Of a stretch of DNA of 64,000 nucleotides, positions 23,901-36,261 are shown one piece after another (position 1 is the stretch's first letter; each line of letters begins with the position of its first letter). This DNA comes from Paracyclopina nana (Eukaryota; Arthropoda; Copepoda; Cyclopoida; Cyclopettidae): positions 4,154,001 to 4,218,000 of the forward strand of contig JAGUCH010000005.1 in NCBI GenBank assembly GCA_019096065.1. The letters are read 5' to 3'. A program made the translations under genes and the position numbers. Under the pieces are notes generated by a model. That model saw only the letters and a list, made by a program, of their open reading frames with translations. It had not been told where the DNA came from and did no database searches.

Positions 23901-26900
23901 CGATTTGCCAATTTGGTGTACTATGTATGTAGCTAGAATTGTTGTAAGCAAGTCACGTCAACGGCTTTCTCGACGCGATGAAAGGCTTACTCTTCTATGC
24001 ATCAAACAATCATAATCCCATATATGGGTCAGATCAGAGCTGACGCCCCAAAATCATCAGCATAAGCTGGAATCTAGGACAATCGGCCATATGCTGACTT
24101 CAAAGCATAGTATGCTACATTAGAGAAATTATATCAAGATTCTCATTTCTAGAGGATCCATGTATCCATAATAGTATTGATAACAATGCTTCAAATGCAA
24201 GAAACGAGAGAACTTACGATATGCCCTCACGCAAAAGCCATTATAGGGCAAGAAAAAGTTTGAAACTCTTTTCTGTGGATGTGCTGAGTGGAGGAAAGTC
24301 GGCTTAAGGTTTTGTGTGGCACCAATTGCTTCCTTCTCGACGGTAGACGCAAAGAAAAAGAGAAAAGCAAGCAAGCCTCACTACTACAACATATGTGGGC
24401 CCAACTTTGACGGAAATTAGCTTGGCTGTTAGAGTAACTTTCGGGCTAATTTGGGGAGCAAAAAGTCATCGTTCAAACGATGCAGGCACATCACACAGGA
24501 GGATTGTTTGACCAGCGATGCATTGCATCTAAAGCCATTGAGTGATTGCTCCCCAAAGTGATACTTCCATGTAACCGAGGGAAGGGGATGTGGAAAAACG
24601 GTTTCGTTCTCTTATCTTGACCCAAAACACAGTGGGCATCACTCATCCAGGAAACGTTGAGAAGATATCAACATGGCTATTTTCCATTAATATGTGGCAT
24701 TTCATGGCTCAGTTTCCGAGATTTGGAATGGGCTTTTTTGAGCTCCATATTTTTCTCGCAGTGCAATTGGAGCAGCTGCAAGAAAATGCATTTCCTTGGC
24801 ACTATTAGGGTCAATAGTCACCATTTGGTCGAGAAAAATGCGCGCCATTCTAGCAAACTGACATACGGAAAAAGACTTTGATAATGGTGATTACCATCAT
24901 GGTGAGACATGGTGGGGTCGAAAAATCCAGCGAAGCAAGTGCAAGTCTGAATGGATCCTTGGTAAACGCATTCTCTCAAAGTTTGAAGGCGATTCATGTG
25001 AACCACCGTGGTTGTCACTGTCACGACAACGCAAAGCACTGCTGAAGCCAGGCAACAAATTCCGCATAATTTTATCTGAAAATACAAAGGGAAACTTTTT
25101 GAATATGTGTCTTTCCCACTTTTTTGCCACTAGTGCACTGAAGCCTTTTCTGCTATTACTGTTAAAAGGTGAAAGGGATTTACAGAGGAAATGGACATTT
25201 GAAGCAAAAAAGCAGTACCAGAACAGTACTACAGCCACTTTTAGGCTTTCCTTCTGCTTGTTCATTCCCGCTACAACTATGCACGTACTGTATCACACTG
25301 GGCGAACGTCGCTGCTAGCTGCGGATATTTGGTATTCTTACCATGTATCCATTTCGGTTGGCTCTTCTGACAAAGCACAATACCAAGAGTCCTGTGACAC
25401 TCAGCTGAAAAAAAGTTGAAAGATGGATGAGCATGAGGCGTGAAGCAGTACACAACGCGTGGTTTTTTGGCAAAAAATCTGGGCTTTGCAAAGCGCAATT
25501 TTGGCACCTATCCCCTAAAGGATCGATTATCAGTCATGCGTTCAAGGTCTTGCCATCTTTTTGGCTCTGCCTCCCTTGAGACCTTTTTTTAAATCTTCTT
25601 TCGCAAGCCGGGAGAGCCAGAACCAGGGAACTCTGTTATTGTTAAGAGAGCTATGAAAGGCATCGAGATGGTTCTTATCATAATCGTTTTTCCCCGAGTC
25701 TCTTCTTGCCCGTTTTTTGGGTTGGACTCACAATTAATGGCGTGTGTTAGTCAGTTTCTCACCCAAAAAGGCAAAAAAGTCAAGGCCATTTATTTTGCCC
25801 AGATTTATGGGCATGTCCTTAAACAAGGATTGCAATGGGCACATTTTGCCAAGAGCTGCTACAAAAAGGACAATTTATACGCTCCATTGGGCGCAATATT
25901 TCAGAATCATTTAATAATAACAGGCACAGCTAGAAAGCTTCTTTTAAGGCTTGCATGATTCTTCAAATTGCTCTCTGGTAAATATGGTCCCAAAGCCTTT
26001 CTTTATCCAGCTAGCAGCTATGGTAGTAGCTGCCATTTTATCTGCATAAAAGTTCTTTGCATATAAACAGCATCCAGCTGAAAATTGGGCTTTGGGGCAA
26101 AATGCCCATAAAGCCATATCATATGCAGTCATCCAGCTTGGCATACTTTTGAAATGGTATTACTAAACTTGTTGGCTATCTTATAGGTGAAAAAGTATAT
26201 TGGTGTAAAGGTTACTTATTGCTGCGTAAGAAAATCCCTCGGAAATCCTCCGAAGCAAGGAGGCTCTCTTTTGGCTCACAATGATCTCTACTACAGAAAG
26301 TTGGAATAATATTGGGAAGTTTTGGAGAGAGAGAAAAAAGTTCTTTCATAAAAAGCCTCTCTCTCTTTTTCTTCCTTTAGTAGCAAGTTGAGATTGAAAA
26401 TCCAATAATGCTGACATCAACAGCATGTGCTCAATGTGTGTGCACTCTGTGGCCTAGGCAACTGAGGTAAGCTGTGAAAAAGGGGAATTGTAATTTCTGC
26501 ATTTCCCGCACGCGAGACGCAAGTCTGCTAGCTTATTTCTTATTCGAGCCTTTCATGGGAAAGTTGATAAAGTTTCCTCCTCAAGTGTCTTTAGCCATAC
26601 ATGAGGCATTAATCATGAAAAGAGTAACGGCTGTATAATGGCAAAAAGCTGGGATCAAAAAGGCTTACCACAATGGAAGGGATGTAGAGTGGCATCGTTT
26701 GGAAATAGTGCAGGGACGTTGTGTAACGGCCAAGGACAAAGTAAATGGCCAAATAGAGGATGCCTAAGGCCAGGCAAAGGCCTCCGCAAAGACCACACAG
26801 CAACACATACTTCTTCCTTAGGGATTTCCATATCGATGAGGGGACGACCGGCCTCAAATCTTGACCACCATGGATGGATCCTGTCAAGCAGATGGAAATG

Positions 26901-29900
26901 AGGTTATGATAAGAGCAAACAAACATGGTTATCAGTCCAGCTTCCTCCTACGGAAGCGTAGCATAGTGCACAAAGCTCTTTAAGATGCCTCGCAGCTCTT
27001 TCTTGACTTTGGAAGCCTAGGCCAATAATAGCATCATACAGGGAAAATCCTCCTTATAATTACGATGTTATTTGGTTGAGAAAACGTTAAAAAAACATTT
27101 ATGCAAGGAATGCAATTTTGTCTCGTTCCATCAGTATTGGCACGTCCCCTTTCTCGTTTCATCTGTAAGCATGAGCGTCAAAGAAAGCAAAGGGGTTGTT
27201 ATTAATGAGCTTTCTCCTCACTAGCTATCTCTTGAACAGTGTGAAACTTGGCCTAAAAAGAGGCTGACAGGCAATTTTACGGGACCTTTAGCTATGCCAG
27301 CGATGGTCTATTTTTCAAAAGATTTGCCGGGGGGTCTTTAGCTTAAACATCCCATAGCTGGACATTATCGAGGACCCGAGCGTCTTGTGCATAGCTTGGG
27401 TGACACTTTGGAAAATGTATACAAGATCTCATTTCCTTGGGTTCCATTGCTTCCAAGAAATAATCCCCCAGTTTAGCCGAGCAACAAACCAGCAATTTGG
27501 CCATCGTTCCAACATAACGTTACTTTTTTCTAAGCAATGCCTGCCCAAATTAATTCTTTTTAATTTGCGAAAAGCCTTCTAGAAAGCTGACAATTGCCTT
27601 AGTACATCGAATAGATTGGTCATCTCAGAAAAAGCATCGAAAAGCCCCTTGGGATCGATTCCTCTTCTCCCAAGCAATTCAGATAAAAATTGCATGTTAC
27701 TTGCTAGGGAATTATAGAAGTACCGCTAGCAGCCAACGAGATTGAACGAGGAAAATTCAAAACTGGTTGCTATAAAGATGCGCGCGCAGATGTCGCTGTC
27801 AGACATTTTCCCTAATTGATTGACGACCCTTGCGCACAATCCTTTTCTATTGAATGCAAATCACCCCAATATTACACTACTAGTTGATTGACACGACCTA
27901 AAAGCCCACACACACCACCACATCAGTGGAGAAAATCTATTTTGCACAATTACAGCAGCATAGTGGTGTTATGTGTGATGTGAGTCATGCCATTGCCACC
28001 CATCATGATTGCCAGGGATTTTGGGGTAATTTATGGGCATCAGCTGCTCATTCCTTGGTAAATGAGAACCACTCCCAAGATTGAGCACAGCTTACTACTT
28101 TCCAAATAGTAGAAAAATAATAATAAATGAAAGAGCAAAGATTCCAACGGATTGCTAGACATTTTCATCAAAATGACACAGCAATGATTTTAGAAATGAA
28201 CGTAAGAAAAGTCGTGATCAATTTGTCTTGCTTTGCCAGTGACTGTGTCATTTTCAATCTTTTCGATGTGGTACGTCCTGACCACCAGCACTAACTTTTC
28301 AGAGCTTAACTAGCATGCATTTGAAGGGAAGGGGGTAAACATCGTCCCCCACTGCGTCAAAGGAAAATTGGGCACATCCATTCTGGCTCAAAATTGAGTA
28401 CCATCTCTGCAGGTTGGAAGAAACGCAACAAAACTAGTTGATGCGAACTTCAAAAAGCTTTTAATGTGATCAGCATGCTGGTTATTTATCATCAGAAGCC
28501 TGGTACAACTACGACTTGTTTACCAAGCAAGTCATCAGCTTAATCTAGCGGCAATAATGTAGAGCGGCATGCGCAACATACATAATCAACTAATGCACAA
28601 ATATGCATTTTGATAGAGTGCTGGATGAAAAAAAAGAAACTTGATGTGCCATGCCTAGTACATATTTAATGTGCCAGTTGTCACCTGCTATCTTGGGTGG
28701 AGTAAGATGAATGGATTGTCTGAGAATTTCCTTTCCGCTGTATCTTAAAGCCGCATAAATCTTTTTTGATATGCAGCATTTCATGCATGATTATGTCGCA
28801 ATCAAGGATTCATCCCCTCAAAGTGAAACAACTTTTAAGGTAATTCAAGCCGTCGGACCTAGCAGGAAACGAGACACCACTCTCGTATTATTTGCAAGTT
28901 TAACGTTTCTTTGAATGCTGCTGCTGCTTCTTGCAAAACAAAACATTAGGGAGCCTCAGTCATGCAGTAAGAGCCAACTTTGGAGTTGCCACAAGCAGGA
29001 TTATTATTATGCAGAATTAAGACGAAGTACGCGCGTGGAGGAAGGCAGGGTTTCTCAAAGGAAATACTAATCTAATGAATTATGCAACGAGCTTTACCAC
29101 CTTATTTTTCATTGCTACATGGACACGTCAGAGTGTCTTCAATACAGCATCATCGTGCTGCCTGACATAATCTCAAAGTCAATTAACTATAATCCTCTTA
29201 TTATAAGTTATCCCAAAAGTAGAGCGGCTTACGCGGGCTGTTCAAAAAAGGAAAAATCTGAATCTGGCTGAGAAATCAAAATCTTCGCAAGTGGTGCTGG
29301 AAAAAGTTGATGGGTAAAAATGGCTACAAACACGGTGGCCAGAAGTGGTAAAGTTTCGGCTGTACCATGTGCCCAACGAGTTTGGCTGAGCCTTGTCCGC
29401 TGCACATTGTGATGGCAATTCCGGTGAAAAAAGTTGCCTTTCTGGCTGAGTTAGTGTGTCCTACTTCAAAGCAAGGCCAGCAATTAGCCAAAGCTAATTT
29501 TGAAGTTGACTCACGCAGCCGCCCATGGTGTGCTTTAAAGCCTCATTTCTGTTCTGCAGAGGCTCTGGCTGCAATGAGGCCAAAGTGGTGAAGACATCCT
29601 GGGGCTCTACATATCAGTTTGTCAATGTCACTTTCAATATGTGTAAAAAAGTAGCTAGGAAATTGGGGCAGCTTACCAGGACCAGTTCAAAAAGTTGCGG
29701 TAAGCTGTTGCCACACATTTGTGCAGAATGCAGCCGTACAACTTTTCACGCTTCATTAAAAAGGCAATTTGTGCATTATGCTTTATCAGAAGAGCTTTGC
29801 GTTGCAGGCAAAATGGCAGAAAAACACGTGGCCAGCCTTACCTTGTGGCATAATGGTATAAGGCCCATCTGTGAGTCCGTGGCCTAATGAATGAGCCAAA

Positions 29901-30302
29901 GGCCTGGCATGGGGCAGAACCAAGTTGGCAGGCCTTGGTGGTAAAGCTGGAGGTCTCACAATTGCCGATGTCGTAATTGTTGATGGCGGTGGTGCACTTT
30001 GATCCTGATTATCAGGCAAAGCTGAAGTTTCCCCTTGTGCAGCTGCAGGTGTGGTGGCAGCATTAATTTCTGCGCCAATGTTATTATTAGAATCATTGGC
30101 CTCATTGTTATTGCATTCGCTGGAGGCTGCTATAATAATGGCAGGCGTCATCATTTGGCCTCCCTCTCCTCTGGAATCTTCGTTGCACGAGGCCAAGTCT
30201 GAGTTTGCGGCAGTCATTGAATCGCCATTATTATTACTGGCGCTGCAGGAAGAGGCCAACGAAGAAGAAGTCATGATGTCTGCAAAGTATGCTCCCTTTT
30301 TT
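17918..30302 (-). CDS. ENTREP: ENTREP/FAM189-like four-pass membrane protein with PPxY motif
   Basis: Coding exons: 30274-29842, 26880-26669, 25404-25342, 25075-24895, 20906-20759, 20410-18751 and 18634-17918; 1137 residues (ATG at 30274; the first coding exon probably begins at 30302 in the leader). Four helices are seen: KKYVLLCGLCGGLCLALGIL (about 168-195), the segment split by an intron at PLYIPSIV/LSVTGLLVLCFV, KLCGICCLASAVLCVVVTV, and ALFGLSVIGILVCIFSCML. These are followed by LLSHERKKKYWEQLERRC. The cysteine-rich loop RECVYQGSIQTCTC and the segment after the fourth helix are what I recall of the FAM189/ENTREP family. Its vertebrate members use PPxY motifs to recruit and activate NEDD4-family ligases such as ITCH on endosomes. 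Here PPPPY lies at about residue 583-587. The long tail is disordered and rich in Ser, Gln and Thr. It is longer than the 450-700 residues of the vertebrate proteins. The orthology call rests on recalled sequence, not on a search. Confidence 0.8.
21751..21783 (+). other. tRNA-like short hairpin
   Basis: TCCCTTGT and ACAAGGGA form an 8-bp stem around a 17-nt loop containing CTAGTGGTACAATATTC. The stem and loop resemble the acceptor stem and D-arm of tRNA-Glu or tRNA-Gly, but the anticodon and T arms are missing, so this is not a functional tRNA gene. Confidence 0.35.
21809..21819 (+). repeat. Left target-site duplication
   Basis: GGTCTTACAAC, identical to 22638-22648, directly abuts the left terminal inverted repeat of the 818-bp element. 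Confidence 0.5.
21820..22637. mobile_element. Degenerate terminal-inverted-repeat element (MITE or foldback-like)
   Basis: The termini read GGCGGC on the left and, as reverse complement, GGGTGGC on the right. About 55 nt at each end align as an inverted repeat. The best part is CCTTGAAAAT followed about 11 nt later by ACAAACTT, found at 21839-21848 and in the matching right arm around 22587-22618. The interior carries subterminal direct repeats, GAATTCACACTTAGGGGTCA near 22448 and GAATTCGCACCTCAGGG near 22561, both followed by GTCAAGTTTG. Perfect 11-bp direct repeats flank the element. It has no coding capacity. A 9-11 bp duplication with long arms points towards Mutator/Foldback-type elements, which is an inference. 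Arm divergence of about 25-35 percent suggests an old insertion. Confidence 0.55.
22638..22648 (+). repeat. Right target-site duplication
   Basis: GGTCTTACAAC repeats the 11 bases at 21809-21819 in direct orientation, immediately outside the right terminal inverted repeat. Confidence 0.5.
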
Positions 30303-33300
30303 CTGCAAAAAAAAGAAGAAGGAAAAGGTCGTAAAATGTTAGTTTGGGCTGACTTTCGTTTTTACTGTAGGCGCTTATTTTATGAGTGGATCCCATTTTC
30401 GGGCGTAGCCTTTCATGAAAAATGAAGCTGAATGACATGGTTGCTTTTTATGGCAAATTGAGCTTTCCGCCCTCTTTTCAAATTTCATTCTACGGCTTGA
30501 GTTATTTGACAGCAACAAACACGAGGGTTGCGTGACAATATGTATTTTTAAATACCGCATGACACTAGCACAGTTCAGCTGCTATAAGTCAATAAATTGT
30601 AACTGAGTGCGGGGGGGCCTTGAAATATCAAGTGCAATCAGAGTTTCAAGCAAACAGATGCTTATCTGAGGGCTAAAAGCTTTCAACGATCACAAAAAGA
30701 GCTACCTTCTGACCTGTCAATAAACTAAAATTCCGACCTATCGCAATCCTCGCGTGGAATAATGGATTGGGCTCAAGCAGAGCCAACAGACATCTTAAGG
30801 CAGCTGCGCAGTAGGAATTTCCCTACCCAAGATTTTTATGAATTCCAGCAGAAATTTGCAAGATTTTTTATTTACAAATTTCAGGCGAAATTCTGCAAAA
30901 TATCCGCAACAGGATCGGAGGAGAATTTCTTTAGAAGACTCTCAACCAGGCAGATTTTAGACGCTATAAAGTATAGGGGGTCACCACTTTCCCTTCACAT
31001 CTATTTTTGGCAATCCATTTCGGAACAACAAACTCTCAAGTGCCACTCACGAGAGAAATGTCATTCACAGGCTCGCAAATCGGATGATGATGCACTCACC
31101 AGCCTCAACCAAAGCAGCATGGATTGAAATATAGCATGCGGCCCCAGAAAGAAGAAGTCAAACAACAAGCGAGTGAACGACTCATTTTTGAAGCTTAAGA
31201 GACGCTCAAAATGCAACATCAAGCTCCATAGCTGTTTTGCTGCAAAAAAGTCTTGTATGTCTTACTATACAAAGAAGGAAAGGAAAAAACACTCCACGAG
31301 CAGTTTCTATTCCGCTATAGAATGAGCCCAAAACTTGGCAGGCACATTGCAATTTTGTGCTGCTTTTCGGCCTATTTTGAAGCATGTGGTAAACAAAGTG
31401 TCAGACCTATTCCTACGATTTCTCCCTTGAAACTGCCAAAAAATTGACCCAAGAAACCAGTCCTGTTTTTGAAAGTTACGTATGGCATTTGGAAAAGGGA
31501 ACCCAGGCTTTGTGTGATCTAATGTGCGCGTTCTCAACGCACTTTTTTGCCAAGTCCACAAAAAGTGCCTTGACCAGAGAGCTAGGCAGGGAGAATTTCG
31601 CCTGAAAAACACGCACGTTTTTTGACACATCATTTTGAGACCCTTACAATTTATGATCCAAAGGGGTCAAAAGTTTACCACGGAAAATATTCCACGCACT
31701 TTCTTCATCATCATATCGCCATCGTGGAAAACCGCAAAAACTTCTCAGGATCATTTGAAACCCATTCAAACATTGCGAGGCGAATGTTTCCTCCGTGTTT
31801 CCGCTCTAACCTTTCAGTTGATCACACAGGCTTCATTAGTCCAAACAATGCCTGAAATGTTTTCCTATTTTGCAGGGGAAGATCTCAATCAATGAACGAG
31901 TAACTTTTGTGCCCAGCTGTTATTCAACCATGTATATTCAGTAGGATAAAAAGACGAGTGCGTCCAATTAGTCACTTTCTTTTTAGATTGAGATCCGTTG
32001 TAGCTGCCGACTTTATGAGCCTCCATTTTGTACATGACTTGAACCAAGTCATGCTTTGGCATCAGCAAGTGAGTTGCATACAAATTGGGCGACTCTTCAC
32101 TGAGGAGAAAGGGAAAAAGGCGCTAATATGAACCCAACTAGTAGGATATCTCGTAGTGCCCTAGATTATGCTAAAGAGACTGCACAAGTTGACAGGCCTT
32201 TTCACTCTTGCTGCTATTGTGAAAAAAGGGCTGAAGAACAACAGATGTGGATTTATAAAAAAAATACTGTTGCTTACTGTGCGCGCGAAAATCTTCACAG
32301 GAAGAGAAAATGTGCTTTTGTATTCAAAAACGACTTCATAGATCATGACATGAGCCGCAAAAGGTTTCCTTTTTGGAAGGGGTCAATTGTAAAGTCACAG
32401 CTCAAAATTCACCGTCATTAATGCACACTTACGGCGAACGTTAGAACGGCTCCAAAAAGTGCAACTGCTGATACACAATTTGGATATGCATTCATCGAGA
32501 CAACAAAGTATACTATGTAACTGAAATAGTGGAAACAAGGCCAGATCTTTTTTGTTCCCATGATTCGGTCGTCCTCTGAGAAAAATGAGCCCTCAGAATC
32601 TGGCCATTTCATGGTAGAAATCCCAGATTTTTGTCATTTTTCCCGAAAAAGGTGTGACGCGCGATTTTTCGATGTCGCGCTGGTCAGAAGCCCCAAAACC
32701 AATCAAAAAGAGAAAATTGTGAGGGAAAAAACTTGATTTTTCACATAGACAGAAATTACAAGCTTTAATGGGTCCTTCTTTGCCCTTTTCGTGACCGAGG
32801 GAGTATTCGGTGGAATTTTTCAACAAAACGCAAGTACCAACGCACACAAAATGTGAAATCACGCCATAAAAAGCACACTCTTTTTCCGTATTGCCTAGTT
32901 GAGTACATAAAAAACACGGCACACACCATAAAGCTAAGAAAACACTTTCTCCGTTTCAATTTGCAAAGGTTTATTATATGAGCGTATTCCACCGTACTGC
33001 AAGCTAATTAGCAACAGGTTAAATTCCTGAGGGCTCCATAATGAATCCCGTATGCTTTATTTCCTTTCACTGTTTAAAAAGTGGGGAGTGCATGCAGCTA
33101 ATTATCAGGTCATTAGCGCTGTTCTGCAGATTGTCCACTTATTGCTCGCAGAGGTGAGAGAGAGATTCATGCGAGCTAGGAGGCTTAGATACCACCAAAA
33201 CCTCCTTCAATCGCTGACAAATGAGACTTTTAGCTGGAATACACCAGCCTGCCTAGGCGTTACTCAAACACTTATCTCCTTCTTCTCTCTTGAGTAGATT

Positions 33301-35840
33301 TCGGAAAATCTCTTTAGTTGGGAATAATGCGAACCAAACATTTTTAAGCATTGGAAAACGCTTTCGAGAGTTTTGCCTGGGCCGTTTTTCATATCACGGC
33401 ACATGTCATGTCCAGTGTCCAGACCGAGAAATTACTATGCTCATGTTTTACGAGAGAAGGGCGTGGCAGCAGCAGATCCATGCCAGTTCATGTAAAAGTG
33501 CACAGTTTAAATGAATGAATTTTTCCTTACCCATATGGGTCTGACTGTCTGCAGGATTGGCCTGAGGGGAGAAAAAATAGTAGCGAGACCTGGTCAATGT
33601 GACCATTGGATCTCAAAGGAAGACGTAAAGAGAAAGTTTGACTGATGCTGCTGCTACAGCACCTTCAAGTGTTGCGATTCTAGTCATGCACGCTTAAAAA
33701 TGTAAAAACCCACCCAAATGGCTGGCATTTTTAAGAAATGATTGAGATTGTAGCGTATCCACCAAGAACTTTGCATGGAAAGGCCCCTCCATCAAATTGG
33801 CTTTGAAAAACTCGCCATACTAAATCATCTTGAAGCTCATCGAATTACTTTGAAGATTTTATCATCGCAAGATTGATGCATTATTATGACCACGCGCGTC
33901 CGTGCCCCCTTATGAAAACTGCCAAATGCAACAATTATTCAATCTATTTTCAACATTTTAATTCAGGTACATCAACAACAACAACATGAGCACATCGAAA
34001 TCCTTGAAAAACTAAAGCCATTTACGGATAAATGCCCCACTGCGAGCTGTAAACTGATGCATAAAACATGAAGAAGAAACCAAGGTTTTAGCCAAAATCA
34101 ACCATTGTTTTCGTTAGCCTCCGTCTCTGACTGAGCAAGCATAAAGGCTGCTGCCATAACCGAGAAAAAAAGCTTTATGCCCAAAGTGCGTACTGCTAGC
34201 AGGACGAGTCAGCAGAAAATCATACATTCAGCCATGTTTGGCGGAAGCCAAGTTGATGAAGCAATGACCGAAAAAAAATCCTCTCTGAGATTGAGATTGG
34301 TTTGCCGCCTTCGTGGCACCATCTCATACATATGGATGTCGTCCTGATGCTGCCTTAAAAAGGTCCCCCGCTGCATTTGCATCCTAACGAAAAGTTTCAC
34401 ACAAATTTCCAGGGTACAAAGACGAGTTGCTCGAACTTTTCATCCCCGCTAATTTATGGCCTTGAGTTTCACTTTTAAGATTGTCTAAAAATGGGGTTAA
34501 GAAGATGATGATGACAAGGTAATGGTATGAAATTGAGAAAATTTCTAGGAGGCATTCGCATTTCATGTTTGACTTGAGCCGCCAATTGATAGAGAGGTTG
34601 ACTGACGCGTTGTCGTGCACACCCAGTTCACGAAGAATAATCCTTTCGATGGATCATGATGCGTTGGCGGAATTTCGGGTACGCCTCGATCATAGCTACT
34701 TTCACCATTATGCTACGTTGGCGTTTTATCTCTTTAAACCCGAATCAAGAGCTCGTGAAAAAGATATCTACGGGCTGCATTTATTTTATGGGTCGAGCTT
34801 GATCCTAGATTGGATTTCTTTTTTGCCTGCCAATCCTTCCTTGAACTCGATGCCATCGGAAATAGGCTACTGCCACCGAATAATGCAGAGAGAGAGAAAA
34901 AAGAAAACGGTATATAATTAGCTTCTCGATAGGCTTGGCACTAGTGCATCCGATGGAAGCTTCGCATATTACGTACGGACGCACATCGCCTTGATGCCAT
35001 ACGCAAACGTCCAATTTGAGTGGAAAATGCGTGCTTCAGCTCTGGCATTTAGTGCGCCGTTTTTTCTGACGAGAGCCCTTTCCTTCATAATCATGACCAA
35101 AAACCAGCTACCAGAGTAGCCACGGCTAAACGGGTTTTTTCATTATTGAGATGCAGCTCGAAAGATTTCTTTTGTGCAAATAAGTATGCCTCCATGTGTA
35201 GTCGACAAATGCCAACTCACTTTGAGATGGAATTGATTAAAGCCTGCAAGGAATGCTAGCTCAGTAAGTATAGCAGAGCGCTCGACTCTCTCAGAGATGG
35301 GACACACACACACCCTCCGCCCTTTAAAAATGGCACTGCCAAACTCAACTCGCCATTCTTTACCGCCACACGATCTGCTGCACTCCAGGACATTTCAGCT
35401 ACTCGCATCGGATTTCCAAGCGTTTCAAAGGCGCGCAAATTTCATTTGAGCAGCCTGAGAGAAACGATAAAAATGCCAGATTGCCATCTCGCTGCCAATC
35501 AAAGAAAATTGCTCCAGAATCGTTACTCGGTCTCATTTTTCCAGAGGATGGTGGATCGACGGAAGATCGTGAGGCAAATCTTATTATTTTCTCGAAACAC
35601 GTGGCAGATTTGGTATTGACTTTGTCGTCACGACGCGTCAAATCTCATCGTCCATTATCGACCCGAAAGAAATCTCGTCAAATCGCGAAGGGGCAAACTC
35701 ACCGGCAAAGCAAAATCTAAACAACGGAAAATCTCGCCAAATGGCAACATCGAAACAATCGTGCGAAAAGCCGAAAACTTACAGTTGCTCGTGAAACGCA
35801 CAAAAATGCTCGGCATTTACCCACATTAAAATTCTCTTAC
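30303..35840 (-). other. Probable 5'UTR intron of ENTREP
   Basis: The sequence upstream of the ENTREP ATG ends in a strong acceptor: a pyrimidine tract followed by TTTGCAG, with the exon starting at 30302. The nearest strong donor upstream is GGACAG/GTAAGAGAAT at 35841/35840. No coding exon was recognised in between. A possible 18-nt micro-exon flanked by CCTGCAG and GTAAGG lies at about 33531-33553; I could not support it further. Confidence 0.4.
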
Positions 35841-36070
35841 CTGTCCAAGAACGCAAAATTCGGTCACATTTTGGCTTGGGAACCGCTTTAACAGCTCTTA
35901 GATGACCATGTCACACGCTGACCCCCGCTGATGCCGGGTCCGAACGCAACTGAATTGCTGAGCTGCTCAACCAAAATTCTCGTGTCGCCGATGAAGACCG
36001 TACGCTCTGCGGCGGCTGCACGGCGCGCGAACGTGAGAGTTGAGACACTGAGAGCTGTGAGCAGAGAAAA
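35841..36070 (-). promoter_or_regulatory. Candidate ENTREP first exon (5'UTR) and promoter region
   Basis: A consensus donor (CAG/GTAAG) at 35841 ends a stretch that becomes rich in CG dinucleotides between about 35250 and 36080, unlike the flanking AT-rich sequence. This fits a transcription start region whose leader splices to 30302. The upstream limit is a guess. Confidence 0.3.
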
Positions 36071-36261
36071 CTGGCGAGCAAAAACGAGCGATTTTCGCTG
36101 TCATCGAAGAAGCCATCATGATTGCAAAAGTAGGCAATCCTCTGAATTTTTATTTGAGTTTCGTGACTTTCGTTCAGAGAAAGCCACTGTAATACTTGAC
36201 TAAATACTATGAAGACTGCGTTCGTCTACAACTCCTACGAGGATGGACGACTACACCGAAT

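Larger units (their letters stand above)
20907..24894 (-). other. ENTREP fourth coding intron (3988 nt)
   Basis: This intron interrupts the codon before ATMRFVF in the second extracellular loop. It contains the inverted-repeat element at 21820-22637 and a tRNA-like hairpin at 21751-21783. An open frame at 22650-23072 on the plus strand has no recognisable features. Confidence 0.7.
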
